From Enterococcus thailandicus (GTDB taxonomy: Bacteria; Bacillota; Bacilli; Lactobacillales; Enterococcaceae): DNA of 64,000 nucleotides. Shown here piece by piece: positions 54,645-64,000 of this stretch. Each line of letters opens with the position of its first letter. Within the stretch, counting starts at the first letter, position 1. Location of the stretch: contig NZ_JXLE01000002.1 of the NCBI RefSeq assembly GCF_001886265.1, forward strand, positions 110,418 to 174,417, given 5' to 3'. Below the pieces are notes generated by a model that was given only the letters and a program-made list of their open reading frames with translations, did not search any database and was not told the DNA's origin. The translations under genes and the position numbers were made by a program.

Positions 54645-55703
54645 TTAACGAACTGCTACTGCCATACCAGTTACATTAAACGCATTCTCATAAGTACTCG
54701 CATTGATCCATTTTGCACCAAAGACAGGATCGACAACATGATATGCACCATTTTTGAACCCATCGACTAATACCACATGTCCATTCCAAACGGCGCGTCC
54801 CCAAGGCATTTGTTTGAATTGCGGCGAAGCATAATTATACGTGATCCAAGTAACAACTGGATTTCCTTTACGAATCTCATTCTTAATTCCAGCCGTTCCT
54901 TTTCCGGAAATATTTGCTGTATTTCCACCTACTTTTTTCGCCCATTGGACGACCGGATCAGCCATCATTCCTTGATAAGTACCAGAAACATTATGACGCC
55001 ATTCACCAGAATATCCATGATATGGATTATTATCATTTGCACGTGGCATCGAGTTAACGAAAGTCAATAAGTCTTGATTCGTAACTCCTTTATAACGTAA
55101 CCCTTGTAGTAATGACGCACCTTCACACAACATCGTATTTCCTTGCCAAACAACAGGCACATTCAATAGTTTTTCTTCGCTTGGGGTTGGGGCGCTATTC
55201 GGCATTGCATACCAGCCAACACCTTCGATTTTCCACCCTTGTTTGCTGATGATATTTTTTTCATTGTTGTCTAGCGTATAATGATGCCAATTCACTTTTT
55301 TACTATATAAACGTGTAACTGGTACACCATTAGCACCACTGTAAGAATAAAAAGCGATCCCTTCATAGGTCCAGCCAGTATGGGAAATCTTATCTCTTTC
55401 TCCTGCATCGATCGTATAAAAATGTTCACCATTATAGCGATTGTATAAACGATATACGGGCGATCCACTGGTTGGGGCTTGCCATGCCACACCTTCGTAA
55501 TTCCAACCAACACGTTTCAAATTATCTCTTTCCCCCGTACTACGTGTGTATAAATGCTCACCACTATATTTATTGAAAAGGCGATACATTGGAATGCTAC
55601 CTGTACTAGTTGTTGCTACTTCTTCTGCCTGCGCATGTCCTGTCTGTATACCAATTGCGAAAAGCAAGCCAAGCCCTAACAAAGTAAATCCTCTTTTCTT
55701 CAC
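54645..55703 (-). CDS. Secreted C39-like cysteine peptidase with DUF5648-type repeats
   Basis: A 352-residue secreted protein. The start is GTG at 55703, with GGGGGA upstream; an ATG six codons earlier lacks an RBS. Signal peptide about 1-28 (VKKRGFTLLGLGLL...HAQA). Three tandem beta-propeller-like units (about 35-165: MYRLFNKYSGEHLYTRSTGE, VYRLYNRYNGEHFYT, VTRLYSKKVNWHHYT) match DUF5648 repeats. The C-terminal half is a C39-like domain with candidate catalytic Cys in MLCEGASLL, His in WNGHVVLVDG and Asp in YHVVDPVFG. No sorting signal; probably freely secreted. Substrate unknown. Confidence 0.85.
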   Translation of the reverse strand: MKKRGFTLLGLGLLFAIGIQTGHAQAEEVATTSTGSIPMYRLFNKYSGEHLYTRSTGERDNLKRVGWNYEGVAWQAPTSGSPVYRLYNRYNGEHFYTIDAGERDKISHTGWTYEGIAFYSYSGANGVPVTRLYSKKVNWHHYTLDNNEKNIISKQGWKIEGVGWYAMPNSAPTPSEEKLLNVPVVWQGNTMLCEGASLLQGLRYKGVTNQDLLTFVNSMPRANDNNPYHGYSGEWRHNVSGTYQGMMADPVVQWAKKVGGNTANISGKGTAGIKNEIRKGNPVVTWITYNYASPQFKQMPWGRAVWNGHVVLVDGFKNGAYHVVDPVFGAKWINASTYENAFNVTGMAVAVR

Positions 55704-55879
55704 GTTTATCCCCCAGTTCATTCAATTATTTGCACAAAAATTGTAGCACGAAACACATCATGACAAAAACTTATTCGAAAAAGACTCTTTTTTTCTCATT
55801 CTTGCAGGAAGATTGTGCGAAAAATAACTTATTCTCAAGAAAATTATCTAACAGGAAGAATGAAATAGCAATTTTTTAT

Positions 55880-55916
55880 AAAAAAAGAAGCTAGGATCAT
55901 TTTCTATCCCAACTTC
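55880..55916 (-). terminator. Terminator of the amino acid ABC permease gene
   Basis: GAAG...GGAT pairs with ATCC...CTTC (55887-55916), followed on the minus strand by seven T. Confidence 0.65.
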
Positions 55917-55935
55917 AGTTATTATTTATTCATGT

Positions 55936-56598
55936 TCATTGGATCAAACGATTGGCATAATGCTTTTCTAATAGTTGTTGGACTTTCTCAATTCCAATAC
56001 AAATCAGCCAATAAACCAAAGCGACTAAAATATACAACGAAAAATAGTCAAATGTCCGCCCACCAATGATTTTTGCTTTTTGAAAAATTTCTGGAACGGT
56101 AATCGTTGCTGCCAAAGAAGTCCCTTTCACCAAATCCATCGCTACGTTACTTAGTGCAGGAATCGAGATGCGAAAAGCTTGCGGCAACACAATATAACGC
56201 AAAACACCCAAAAAAGAAAAACCACCAGCCAAGCCAGCATCCCATTGTCCTTGAGGCACACCAGCTAACGATCCACGATAAATCTCACCGATAAAAGCAC
56301 TACTTGTAATCGTAAAACAAATAATCGATGCTGTCACGGCACTCAGTTGATACGGTAAGCCGAAATACAGTAAAAAAAGTAATACTAATGCAGGAACTCC
56401 CCGAAAAAAAGAGAGATAAAACCGGACGAACCAACGAATAGGTCGCCAGCGAACTAACCCGAGTATTGTTAATAAAATCCCAATAACATTGCCTAATAAG
56501 AAAGAAAGGACCCCGATTCCTAACGTATAAGTCAGCCCTTGTAAAACAAAGGGGATGGACTGCCACATTAGAAGAAAATCAATTGCGGGAAAATACAT
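55936..56598 (-). CDS. Amino acid ABC transporter permease (HisM/TcyB type)
   Basis: A 220-residue inner-membrane permease with about five helices. VPQGQWDAGLAGGFSFLGVLRYIVLPQAFRISIP contains the EAA-type loop that docks on the ATPase. Its ATG overlaps the substrate-binding protein stop as TAATG. No ATP-binding protein gene is adjacent, so it must share one encoded elsewhere. Substrate is a polar amino acid. Confidence 0.88.
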   Translation of the reverse strand: MYFPAIDFLLMWQSIPFVLQGLTYTLGIGVLSFLLGNVIGILLTILGLVRWRPIRWFVRFYLSFFRGVPALVLLFLLYFGLPYQLSAVTASIICFTITSSAFIGEIYRGSLAGVPQGQWDAGLAGGFSFLGVLRYIVLPQAFRISIPALSNVAMDLVKGTSLAATITVPEIFQKAKIIGGRTFDYFSLYILVALVYWLICIGIEKVQQLLEKHYANRLIQ

Positions 56599-57437
56599 TA
56601 TTCACTCACCGTTTCAGCAATTTCTTCTTTTGGTTTCACTGAAACATCGGTTTGGAAATAACCTTCAGAAATTGTTTTCAATGTCCCGTCTTCTTTCATT
56701 TGCTTAAGTGTTTCGTTCACTTTTCCTTCTAAAGCATCATGCCCTTTTTTAAACAAAAAGCCACTACTATTTGCATTGAAATAAACGTTTTCCAAAATTT
56801 TAACTGGAATATCTGGTAACGCAGCTACAGACATCTTTTGTAAGTAATAATCATTTAAGATCACATCTGTTCGTCCATTAGCAACATCTGTTAGATATTG
56901 ATCATTCGTCGCGTTATCATAAGTAACTAATTCTGCACCATATTTTTCTGCTAATTTCATATAACTTGTGTTAGGTTCACCGGCAGCTTTCTTTCCTTTC
57001 AAATCTTCTAAAGAAGCAATCCCAGAATTATCTTTTTGACGCACGATCATACTATCAAAAGAATATTTAATTGGATCAGATAAAGAGAATTTTTTCTCCC
57101 GTTCTTTTGTAATCCCAAAATCATTTGCTGCAAAGTCAACTGCTTGCTTAGATACAGCAGTAATTTGGCCATCAACATTGTACTCTTTAAACGAGATATC
57201 AACACCCAAACGCTTCGCTACTTCTTTTGCTACGTCAACATCATAACCAACTAATTGATTATCATCGTTATAATAAGATGCTGGGAACAGTGTTCCTGAA
57301 GTCGCAACAACCATTTCTTTCTTATCTTCCACTTGCTTTAAACTATTATCTTCTGACGTTTTAGAACTTCCTTGGCCGCAAGCTGCTAAGGCGAATAAAC
57401 CACTGACTAAAATAATTGCAAAAACTGACTTTTTCAT
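56598..57437 (-). CDS. Amino acid ABC transporter substrate-binding lipoprotein
   Basis: A 279-residue lipoprotein, signal peptide with lipobox LAAC (C20), then a family 3 solute-binding fold: GYDVDVAKEVAKRLGVDI, AANDFGITKEREKKFSLSDPI and LTDVANGRTDVILNDYY. It resembles TcyA/GlnH-type proteins for cystine or polar amino acids. Coupled to the permease gene downstream and to an amidase upstream. RBS GGAGGA. Confidence 0.9.
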   Translation of the reverse strand: MKKSVFAIILVSGLFALAACGQGSSKTSEDNSLKQVEDKKEMVVATSGTLFPASYYNDDNQLVGYDVDVAKEVAKRLGVDISFKEYNVDGQITAVSKQAVDFAANDFGITKEREKKFSLSDPIKYSFDSMIVRQKDNSGIASLEDLKGKKAAGEPNTSYMKLAEKYGAELVTYDNATNDQYLTDVANGRTDVILNDYYLQKMSVAALPDIPVKILENVYFNANSSGFLFKKGHDALEGKVNETLKQMKEDGTLKTISEGYFQTDVSVKPKEEIAETVSE

Positions 57438-57466
57438 TTTTTCCTCCTACGAATCACAATCACACA

Positions 57467-58900
57467 CTATTGAACATTTTTCGGTAAATAAAATTTTTGA
57501 TTTTCTTCAAATAACTTTCCTATAGTAAATAAAAGATCTTCGCGACCTCTAGCTGCCATAAACTGAATTCCTAATGGCAACCCTTCAGCAGTTAGATGTG
57601 TTGGCAAACTGATACCTGGTTGTCCAGTTAGATTGGCTAACTGAGTATAAGGAGTAATCTGCAAACTTTCCTCAAACATTTCCGTAACAACATCAAATGC
57701 TTGTTTTTCCGACAGTTCAGAAACTTGACTCATCTTCTCGCGAATCAGATCACTTTGTAAATCTTTTGCTATTTCTGGAGCTGAGAACGCAGTCGTTGGT
57801 GAAAGAAACAGATCATACTCTTGGAATAATTCTTCCATTGTTACCGCTGCACGATCCCAAACATGCAAGGATTCAATATAAGTAGCAGCAGCGATTTTTT
57901 TCCCATATTCTAGTAACGTCCATGAAACCGGTTCTAATTCTTCTTGTCTGACCGACCGTTTAAGACTTCCTTCAATCGAAGTAATCATCGCTGCCGTTTC
58001 AGCAGCATTCATTTGATAATAAGAATTAATCAAGTGACGACCATCCAATGGATAAGTAACTTCTACTACGTCATGTCCTTGCTCAACTAAAAAATCTGCT
58101 GCATGTTTTATCGCTTGTTTTGCTTCTTCACTAATTGTTGAACCAATCGGTGAGGCAGAACAAACCGCTACACGCAACGTTTTTTTCTCTGGATGTGTTT
58201 GCCATTCTGCTGGTGATGCTTGATAAGGCGCACCTGAAGCAGTCCCACGTAAACCATAAAATAATGCTTCCGTATCCCGCATAGAAATCGTTAACCCAAA
58301 ATCAATTGCTGCTCCTTGCCAACCACGCCATGCATAAGGTCCCACAGGCATCGTTCCTCTTGAAGGTTTTAGCCCAATCAGACCACAAAAGGAAGCCGGA
58401 ATTCGAACAGAACCACCACCGTCACTTGCTCCCGCCATAGGCACAATGCCGGCTGCTACAGCCGCTGCTGCGCCACCACTTGAACCACCGGGTGAATGAG
58501 CAACATTCCATGGATTTCTTGCTGGACCATAAAGTACAGGATCTGTGATGTTTTTAAAGCCGAATTCGGGTGAATTCGTTTGTCCAAACGGCAACAAGCC
58601 AAGCGATTCAATTTGTCGAACATAGTTTGAATTCATCGAAGCATGATGATCTTGGAACAAAACAGAACTAGATGTCGCCAACCAACCTTTTTTCTCTTGC
58701 CCTAGCATCTTCAACGGAAAAGGAACTCCCGCTAATAATGAATCAGTCTTTTTTTGAGGCAAATCAGTAGTAGCAAATGTCACAAAAGCATTTAATTCGG
58801 GATTCAGTTTTTTTGCTTTTTTCGTTGTTTCTTCAAGAAACTCTTGTTGGCTGAATTGCTTCTCTTTCAATGCTTGAGATAGATAGATCGCATCTTTCAT
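57467..58900 (-). CDS. Amidase-signature family enzyme
   Basis: A 477-residue amidase. The Ser-cisSer-Lys triad is visible: Lys in VPFPLKMLG (about residue 83), cis-Ser in [12 protein letters not shown] and nucleophile Ser in [13 protein letters not shown]. No signal peptide. Located upstream of the amino acid ABC transporter pair with a 29-base gap, suggesting that it releases ammonia or an amino acid from an imported amide. Substrate unknown; not part of the GatCAB complex, since no gatB/C is near. RBS GGAGGG. Confidence 0.9.
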   Translation of the reverse strand: MKDAIYLSQALKEKQFSQQEFLEETTKKAKKLNPELNAFVTFATTDLPQKKTDSLLAGVPFPLKMLGQEKKGWLATSSSVLFQDHHASMNSNYVRQIESLGLLPFGQTNSPEFGFKNITDPVLYGPARNPWNVAHSPGGSSGGAAAAVAAGIVPMAGASDGGGSVRIPASFCGLIGLKPSRGTMPVGPYAWRGWQGAAIDFGLTISMRDTEALFYGLRGTASGAPYQASPAEWQTHPEKKTLRVAVCSASPIGSTISEEAKQAIKHAADFLVEQGHDVVEVTYPLDGRHLINSYYQMNAAETAAMITSIEGSLKRSVRQEELEPVSWTLLEYGKKIAAATYIESLHVWDRAAVTMEELFQEYDLFLSPTTAFSAPEIAKDLQSDLIREKMSQVSELSEKQAFDVVTEMFEESLQITPYTQLANLTGQPGISLPTHLTAEGLPLGIQFMAARGREDLLFTIGKLFEENQKFYLPKNVQ

Positions 58901-58993
58901 TTTAGACCCTCCTTTTTTCCCAAGTTATTCTCCCATAAGTTTCTATACAAAACAATGAATACGCTTGCACATTTGTGCACAAACTTTTAAACA

Positions 58994-59039
58994 ATAAAAA
59001 AGTTGGGCATCACTTTCATCCGTGACTAAACCCAACTTT
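58994..59039 (-). terminator. Terminator of the GH2 operon
   Basis: AAAGTTGGG (58999-59007) pairs with CCCAACTTT (59031-59039), and the minus-strand side is followed by a T-run. Confidence 0.85.
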
Positions 59040-59059
59040 AATTCGCAATTATTTTTGAC

Positions 59060-60826
59060 TTACTTCACTCTTCTTGTATTGATTTCTTTCACTTTAGCTA
59101 AATCAACTTTTGGTTTTCGATCCGTAGTTAACAGTCCGTTTACTTCTTGCTCAACATCTGTCAATTGTGTATAACAGTACCCCGTAATAAATGGTAACTC
59201 CTGAATCGCTTGATGGATGGCATCAAAACGTGTCATAAATTGTTCCTCATTCCTCACTTGATTCCCATAACCCCAGTCTTCTGCCTTTTCGGTTGTGAAA
59301 GCAATCCCACCAAATTCAGAAATAATGATTGGTTGATTTTGGTACTGATACCCATCAGCGAAAGCATAAAAATCTTGATTAAACTGATGTTCATTAGTTA
59401 CAAAATCTTTCTTATTTTCATACCGTGCTGTGAAACGTTCACCATATTCTTCATAATCATGTAATGTCAAAATATCAGAAATGGTATGGACCCAACCATC
59501 ATTTGTAATTACTGGTCGTTGTTTATCAAAAGATTTCGTTAAATAGTAGATACTTTCAGTGAAGTGTTGTTGTCGTTGATCGTGTTCAATTCCTTTGATT
59601 CCCCAAGATTCATTAAATGGTACCCAAGTAATGATTGATGGATGATTGTAATTTTGGCGGATAATTGCTTGCCACTCATCAACAAAACGTTCCATTGCTT
59701 GATCGTTAAACAAATAAGTTGATGCCATCTCAGACCATACCAACAAACCTTTTTCATCACATAGATATAAAAACCGTTCATCTTCGATCTTTTGATGTTT
59801 TCTTAACCCGTTGTAACCCATTTCTATAATCCGATCAAGATCTACTTCCAGCGCTTCAAGCGAAGGCGGTGTGATTCCTGATTCTTTCCAATAACCCTGA
59901 TCCAAAATCAATCGCTGATAGAGTTGATGATGGTTCAATAAAACTTGTCCCTTCTTGATAGAAATATCACGCATGCCGAAATAACTGGATACTTCATCTA
60001 ATAAGTCACCTTCTTCAGTGAAAAGACGGAAAGTGACATCATATAAATGCGGCGTTTCTGGCGACCAGACTTTCGTTCCCCAGCAACCGTCCTCTTTGAC
60101 TTTTGTTTGCAATGAAATTGGGGTGAGTGAATGAGTTAGTAATCCTCGATGTGAACTAATTAATTGTTCAGCAAATGAGACTTCCGCTTCAAATAAATAA
60201 CTTCTTTTTGGATAAGTCGCCCCTTCTTTAACAAGTGGCTCAAAAACAATCTGATCGTTGGCTAAATCTGGCGTCATTTTAACTGACGCCAATCGGATTT
60301 CTGACTGCTGTTCTTCCAACCAAACCGATTTCCAAATCCCCGTTGTTTGAACATACCAGCAACCAAAATTATCCGTTAACCATCGCTGCTTTCCTCGTGG
60401 TTGGTCCTCCGCAAGCGAATCTTCTACACGAATCACCAAATGATTTTTACCGGGTAGCGCTTCCGTTAAATCAAATTCGAAACGTTCGTAAGCTCCCTGA
60501 TGTGAGCCAATTTGTTTGCCATTCAACCAGATTTGGCTAAAATAATCAACGCCTTCAAATAATAAGGTGTACTTTTTTTGCTCCTCTAAATCAATTGTCT
60601 TCTCATACCATACAACAGAATGATGGGCAGGATCATTGATACCACTCAATTCTGTTTCATAAGTGAAAGGTACAGTAATCGGAACGGTATTGGGAATTCC
60701 TTTGTACCATTGGTGTTGGATTCCTTGATTGTCATCATCAAATTGAAATGCCCAAGTTCCGTCAAGCAAAGTCCAATTTTTTCGAATGAATTGTGGGCGT
60801 GGGTGTTCTCGTCGAAGGTTATTCAT
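59060..60826 (-). CDS. GH2 glycoside hydrolase (beta-galactosidase/beta-glucuronidase type), downstream copy
   Basis: A 588-residue cytoplasmic GH2 enzyme. N-terminal jelly-roll (about 1-180, PRPQFIRKNWTLLDGTWAF), Ig-like domain, then the TIM barrel with acid/base Glu in VPFNESWG and nucleophile Glu in IISEFGG. No signal peptide. Its start overlaps the preceding GH2 stop by eight bases (ATGAATAA). Substrate could be a beta-galactoside, glucuronide or mannoside; the neighbouring sugar ABC permeases suggest imported oligosaccharides. Confidence 0.88.
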   Translation of the reverse strand: MNNLRREHPRPQFIRKNWTLLDGTWAFQFDDDNQGIQHQWYKGIPNTVPITVPFTYETELSGINDPAHHSVVWYEKTIDLEEQKKYTLLFEGVDYFSQIWLNGKQIGSHQGAYERFEFDLTEALPGKNHLVIRVEDSLAEDQPRGKQRWLTDNFGCWYVQTTGIWKSVWLEEQQSEIRLASVKMTPDLANDQIVFEPLVKEGATYPKRSYLFEAEVSFAEQLISSHRGLLTHSLTPISLQTKVKEDGCWGTKVWSPETPHLYDVTFRLFTEEGDLLDEVSSYFGMRDISIKKGQVLLNHHQLYQRLILDQGYWKESGITPPSLEALEVDLDRIIEMGYNGLRKHQKIEDERFLYLCDEKGLLVWSEMASTYLFNDQAMERFVDEWQAIIRQNYNHPSIITWVPFNESWGIKGIEHDQRQQHFTESIYYLTKSFDKQRPVITNDGWVHTISDILTLHDYEEYGERFTARYENKKDFVTNEHQFNQDFYAFADGYQYQNQPIIISEFGGIAFTTEKAEDWGYGNQVRNEEQFMTRFDAIHQAIQELPFITGYCYTQLTDVEQEVNGLLTTDRKPKVDLAKVKEINTRRVK

Positions 60827-62645
60827 ATTCTGCCTCGTTTCTCCATTGATTTTTAATAGAAATGCGTTCTGGATGATATTGATCGTTAATTTCCTTAATT
60901 TTCTTTAAAGAAACTTTTGCTTGTCGATCATAAGTAAGCAAGCCATTAATTTCTTGTTCTACATCTGTTAACTGCGTATAACAATAACCCCATAATGCTT
61001 TAGATTCATAAACTGCTCGCATAATCCGACTATAATCCGCAAGAAATTGTGTGCCGTCATTTACGGAAGTATAACCCCATCCTTTTTGACCTTGCACCTG
61101 ATAGCCGATACCCCCAAATTCAGTCAACAAAATCGGTTGATTCTGATAGGTAAATCCTTGAGCAAAAATTGCCCATTTCCCTGGTGGATGGTTGATCAAT
61201 CCATCAACGCTTGCTAAACTTCGTTTAAAATGATTGTATTTTTCAGTTTCAGTTTCCTCACCATGATTATAATTGTGAATCGCGCAAATATCTGTTTCAG
61301 TCATTTCCCAACCATCGTTAGAAATAACCAAACGAGTTGTATCTAACGCATGCAAAAAGTTGTAGATGCTTTTAGAAAAACTTTGTTGTTGCGTATTCAA
61401 ATGGATTTCCGGAATCCCCCAGCTTTCATTTAGCGGAACCCACGTTACGATGGACGGATGATTATAATCACGTTCAATAATCTCGACCCATTCTTTGGTC
61501 AGCCTAGAAGCCGCGTCTGACGTATAAATAGGCGCGGATGCACATTCTCCCCAAACGAGAAAACCTAGCTGGTCTGCCCAATATAAAAATCGTGGGTCTT
61601 CCACTTTCTGATGTTTTCGACAACCGTTAAATCCCATTTCCTTCGCTAACTCAATATCCTTGATCAATGCTTTATCATCGGGAGCTGTCAGTAATCCCGT
61701 AGGCCAATAGCCTTGGTCTAATACTAACTTTTGATAATAGGGTTGATTATTTAAGAAAATCATTCCGTTTTCAACATGAATTTTACGCATCCCAAAATAA
61801 CTAGTTACTTGATCCAACACTTCTTTCCCATCAACTAATTCAAAACGAATATCAAACAGATTTGGGTTTTCAGGCGACCAAGTCCACCCATGGTCATGAA
61901 AGTTGGTACGGAAAATTTTTTGATTATAAATATCAATCCAACGTTTGGTGAAAGTTGAAAAAATGGTTAGCTGATCTTCACAAATTACGATATCTTTAAA
62001 CGAAATTTGATAGCGCAACGTTCGGCCAACAGCCGCAGCTGGTACGGTGAGCGCAAGACAGACATTTCCTTGGTCAATGTCTGGTGTTAATTCGATCTTT
62101 TCGAGATGTTCTTCTGACACCTCTTCCAACCAAACGGTTTGCCAGATCCCTGTGCTATTCGTATACCAAATGCCTCTTGACTCTGCTTCCCAAAATTGTT
62201 TTCCTCTTGGAATCGTTTCATCGTCGTGCGGGTCCCAAGCACGGACAACTAAACTTTGTTCTCCTGTTATTAAAAAGTCAGTAATATCAAATGAAAATGA
62301 CGTTTGCCCACCAAGATGATTTCCAACATAACAACCATTAACATAAATATCCGCTCGATAATCCACTGCACCAAAATGTAAGAAACATCTTTTTTGTTCC
62401 CGTTTTTCCCAAGAAAATGTTCGCTGGTACCAGACAACATCATGAATTTGACGTTGGTTGATCCCACTTAACTCTGATTGATAAACAAATGGTACTTCAA
62501 TTATTTGATCAAGTTTTTCAGGTGTACAATACCACCTTTCTTTTATTCCAATGTTTTTATCATCAAAAGCAAATGACCAGACTCCGTTCAAATTGACAAA
62601 GTGTTCACGGACAAATTGCGGACGAGGATACTCTTCACGCATCAT
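60819..62645 (-). CDS. GH2 glycoside hydrolase, upstream copy
   Basis: A 608-residue GH2 enzyme closely related in plan to the next gene: PRPQFVREHFVNLNGVWSF at the N-terminus, FGMRKIHVENG before the barrel, acid/base Glu in VPLNESWG and nucleophile Glu in LLTEFGG. Start at 62645 has GGGAG eight bases upstream. It is an intracellular paralogue of its neighbour, probably with a different linkage preference. It lies directly downstream of a small membrane protein and ABC permease. Confidence 0.88.
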   Translation of the reverse strand: MMREEYPRPQFVREHFVNLNGVWSFAFDDKNIGIKERWYCTPEKLDQIIEVPFVYQSELSGINQRQIHDVVWYQRTFSWEKREQKRCFLHFGAVDYRADIYVNGCYVGNHLGGQTSFSFDITDFLITGEQSLVVRAWDPHDDETIPRGKQFWEAESRGIWYTNSTGIWQTVWLEEVSEEHLEKIELTPDIDQGNVCLALTVPAAAVGRTLRYQISFKDIVICEDQLTIFSTFTKRWIDIYNQKIFRTNFHDHGWTWSPENPNLFDIRFELVDGKEVLDQVTSYFGMRKIHVENGMIFLNNQPYYQKLVLDQGYWPTGLLTAPDDKALIKDIELAKEMGFNGCRKHQKVEDPRFLYWADQLGFLVWGECASAPIYTSDAASRLTKEWVEIIERDYNHPSIVTWVPLNESWGIPEIHLNTQQQSFSKSIYNFLHALDTTRLVISNDGWEMTETDICAIHNYNHGEETETEKYNHFKRSLASVDGLINHPPGKWAIFAQGFTYQNQPILLTEFGGIGYQVQGQKGWGYTSVNDGTQFLADYSRIMRAVYESKALWGYCYTQLTDVEQEINGLLTYDRQAKVSLKKIKEINDQYHPERISIKNQWRNEAEYE

Positions 62646-62660
62646 ATTTTTAACTCCCAA

Positions 62661-63071
62661 CTAAGATTTTTGAACGTTCAATTTAATTCCCTTATTTCTA
62701 GCAAGTAAAATAATTCCTGCTGTCATTCCTAACGCCAAACTAATGATGTCCAGAATCAAATAAGAGAATAAGCCTTGAACTAATAAGTACACACCTATTT
62801 TTATATTCACCTGATTGTCTTTTACATATCGTTGGCTAATGACTAAATTTGCTAATCCTAAACCAATCAATAACGTGCCAAACGTACAGACAAATAAGAA
62901 AACATTCCCAAATAATGCATCAATTGCCTTCAATTGTGCTAAATGACTTTCGACCATACCAGAAAAGATTTGTTGCTGGTACAAGCCATAAATTCCGATT
63001 GTTACTACCCCATCAAGGATTTGCCAGATTCCCATCATTCGAATCAATTGTCGTTCTCTTTTTCGTTCCAT
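62661..63071 (-). CDS. Small membrane protein of the sugar operon, unknown function
   Basis: A 136-residue protein with four hydrophobic segments (about 14-32, 52-75, 90-108, 112-128) and a basic N-terminus (MERKRERQLIRMMG). It is placed between the ABC permease and the GH2 genes, six bases after the permease stop. No family recognised; possibly a DUF-type accessory of the transporter. Confidence 0.75.
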   Translation of the reverse strand: MERKRERQLIRMMGIWQILDGVVTIGIYGLYQQQIFSGMVESHLAQLKAIDALFGNVFLFVCTFGTLLIGLGLANLVISQRYVKDNQVNIKIGVYLLVQGLFSYLILDIISLALGMTAGIILLARNKGIKLNVQKS

Positions 63072-63077
63072 TTTCTC

Positions 63078-63914
63078 TTATCCTTTCACACCAGCAGATA
63101 AAGACATCGACTGTAAAAAATATTTTTGAGCAAATAGGTACAAAATAAAAGTCGGAATAATCGCCACCAAAGCGCCCGCCATCAACAAGGTTGGTTGCGC
63201 TTGGTACATGCCTTGTAAAAGTTGTAACCCTGAAGTGATCGGCATTTTTTCAATATCATTAAATACGATGGATGGCCACAAGAAATCATTCCAAGAACCC
63301 GTAAAGGCAAATAACGCTACTACTAATAACACTGGTTTAATCAAAGGTAAAATAATTCTACGGAAAATCGTCCATTCGCTCGCACCATCAATCTGTGCGG
63401 CTTCATCAAAGTCTTTTGGAATATTATCCATAAACTGCTTAACTAAGAAAATGTTGAATACACCAGCTGCTCCTGGGACAATCATTGCCAATGGCGTATT
63501 GACCCAACCTAAAATATCAACGATTTTATAAAGTGGAATCAAATTCACTACACTCGGAAACATCATCGTTGCTAGCAAAAAGGAAAAAAGTCCATTTTTA
63601 CCTCTAAAACTTAAACGGCTATAAGCAAACGCCGAAAATGAGACGACAACTAACACCAAAAGAGTATGAGAAACAGAGATGAATAACGAATTAAAGAACC
63701 ATTTAACTAACGGTGTACTTGAATTATTCACTAAAAGTTCTGTGTAGTTCGTTAAGACCCATTCAATTGGTAATAACTTAAACCCCGCTGTCATCAGCTC
63801 CATCTCAGATTTAAATGATGTCAACACACCATACAGTAATGGAATCATCCAAACAATCCCCATCACAAGCAAAAAGCAAAATGCCATTAGTTTAGACATT
63901 GACTTTTTCTTCAT
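63078..63914 (-). CDS. Carbohydrate ABC transporter permease (MalG type)
   Basis: A 278-residue permease with six helices. FDEAAQIDGASEWTIFRRIILPL is the EAA loop of MalG-type sugar permeases. It carries the typical C-terminal MSLSAGVKG. RBS GGGGGAGA. It follows a second permease whose end is visible at the window edge; the binding protein should lie beyond. Substrate likely matches the GH2 enzymes. Confidence 0.9.
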   Translation of the reverse strand: MKKKSMSKLMAFCFLLVMGIVWMIPLLYGVLTSFKSEMELMTAGFKLLPIEWVLTNYTELLVNNSSTPLVKWFFNSLFISVSHTLLVLVVVSFSAFAYSRLSFRGKNGLFSFLLATMMFPSVVNLIPLYKIVDILGWVNTPLAMIVPGAAGVFNIFLVKQFMDNIPKDFDEAAQIDGASEWTIFRRIILPLIKPVLLVVALFAFTGSWNDFLWPSIVFNDIEKMPITSGLQLLQGMYQAQPTLLMAGALVAIIPTFILYLFAQKYFLQSMSLSAGVKG

Positions 63915-63925
63915 CTTGTCTCCCC

Positions 63926-64000
63926 CTACTCTTTTCGTAAAAACTTAAATTGAATCGCAGAAACGACCATGATACAGAGACCTAAAATGACTGCCATCGC
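63926..64000 (-). CDS. C-terminus of a second sugar ABC permease (partial)
   Basis: Only the last 24 codons are in the window: AMAVILGLCIMVVSAIQFKF and a stop at 63926. A hydrophobic helix and basic end fit the UgpA/MalF-type permease that usually precedes a MalG-type gene. Truncated by the window edge. Confidence 0.7.
   Translation of the reverse strand, partial: AMAVILGLCIMVVSAIQFKFLRKE

Overview
The window reads as a chromosomal stretch of a low-GC Gram-positive coccus, most likely an Enterococcus or close relative. Support comes from an ebp-type pilus locus (VWA tip protein, two further LPXTG pilins, class C sortase), a CiaRH-like two-component system, a UPF0371 protein, PTS beta-glucoside genes with a BglG antiterminator, ECF vitamin transporters and strong AGGAGG ribosome binding sites with frequent TTG/GTG starts. 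The species cannot be fixed from sequence alone. I saw no rRNA, tRNA, CRISPR array, intact insertion sequence or prophage.

Layout. 1-8.6 kb: start of a divergent regulator gene, then ebpA-ebpB-ebpC, a terminator and srtC. 8.6-16.5 kb: Rrf2 regulator facing a metallo-beta-lactamase-fold lipoprotein, AI-2E family exporter, then GH20 hexosaminidase, L-lactate dehydrogenase, RpiR regulator, Gfo/Idh oxidoreductase and a small acidic repeat protein. 16.6-22.7 kb (minus strand): APC permease, a 1-kb AT-rich gap, topoisomerase III, isochorismatase-fold hydrolase and unknown proteins. 22.8-29.9 kb (plus): CiaRH-like pair, an XerS-like protein that has lost most catalytic residues, an AMP-forming ligase, and a vitamin kinase/ECF transporter/YwlG module.

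30-48.3 kb (minus): GH13 glucosidase with a perfect cre site; a two-gene operon of a DUF6530-type protein and an AAA-VWA fusion protein behind a striking paired palindrome; DegV; a flippase; a probable small RNA near 37.6 kb; the bglG-bglP-bglA operon with cre, RAT and terminator; AzlCD; a CDF transporter; an ECF S component with a DUF4430 lipoprotein; and two translationally coupled coiled-coil proteins of unknown function. 48.5-52.2 kb (plus): UPF0371, NupC and a second guanylate-kinase-like protein. 52.3-64 kb (minus): acetyltransferase, sce7725-like and MmcB-like nuclease operon; secreted C39-like peptidase; amidase plus amino acid ABC transporter without ATPase; two tandem GH2 enzymes in a sugar ABC transporter operon cut by the window end.

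How they work together. Much of the window concerns sugar capture and breakdown (GH1, GH2, GH13, GH20, PTS and ABC uptake), with CcpA-type cre sites visible at two operons. The pilus locus is the main surface-adhesion determinant. The least explained parts are the AAA-VWA/DUF6530 operon, the MmcB-like/sce7725 operon, the coiled-coil pair, the degenerate XerS-like protein and the candidate sRNA. Functions are inferred from motifs read by eye; no database search was possible.
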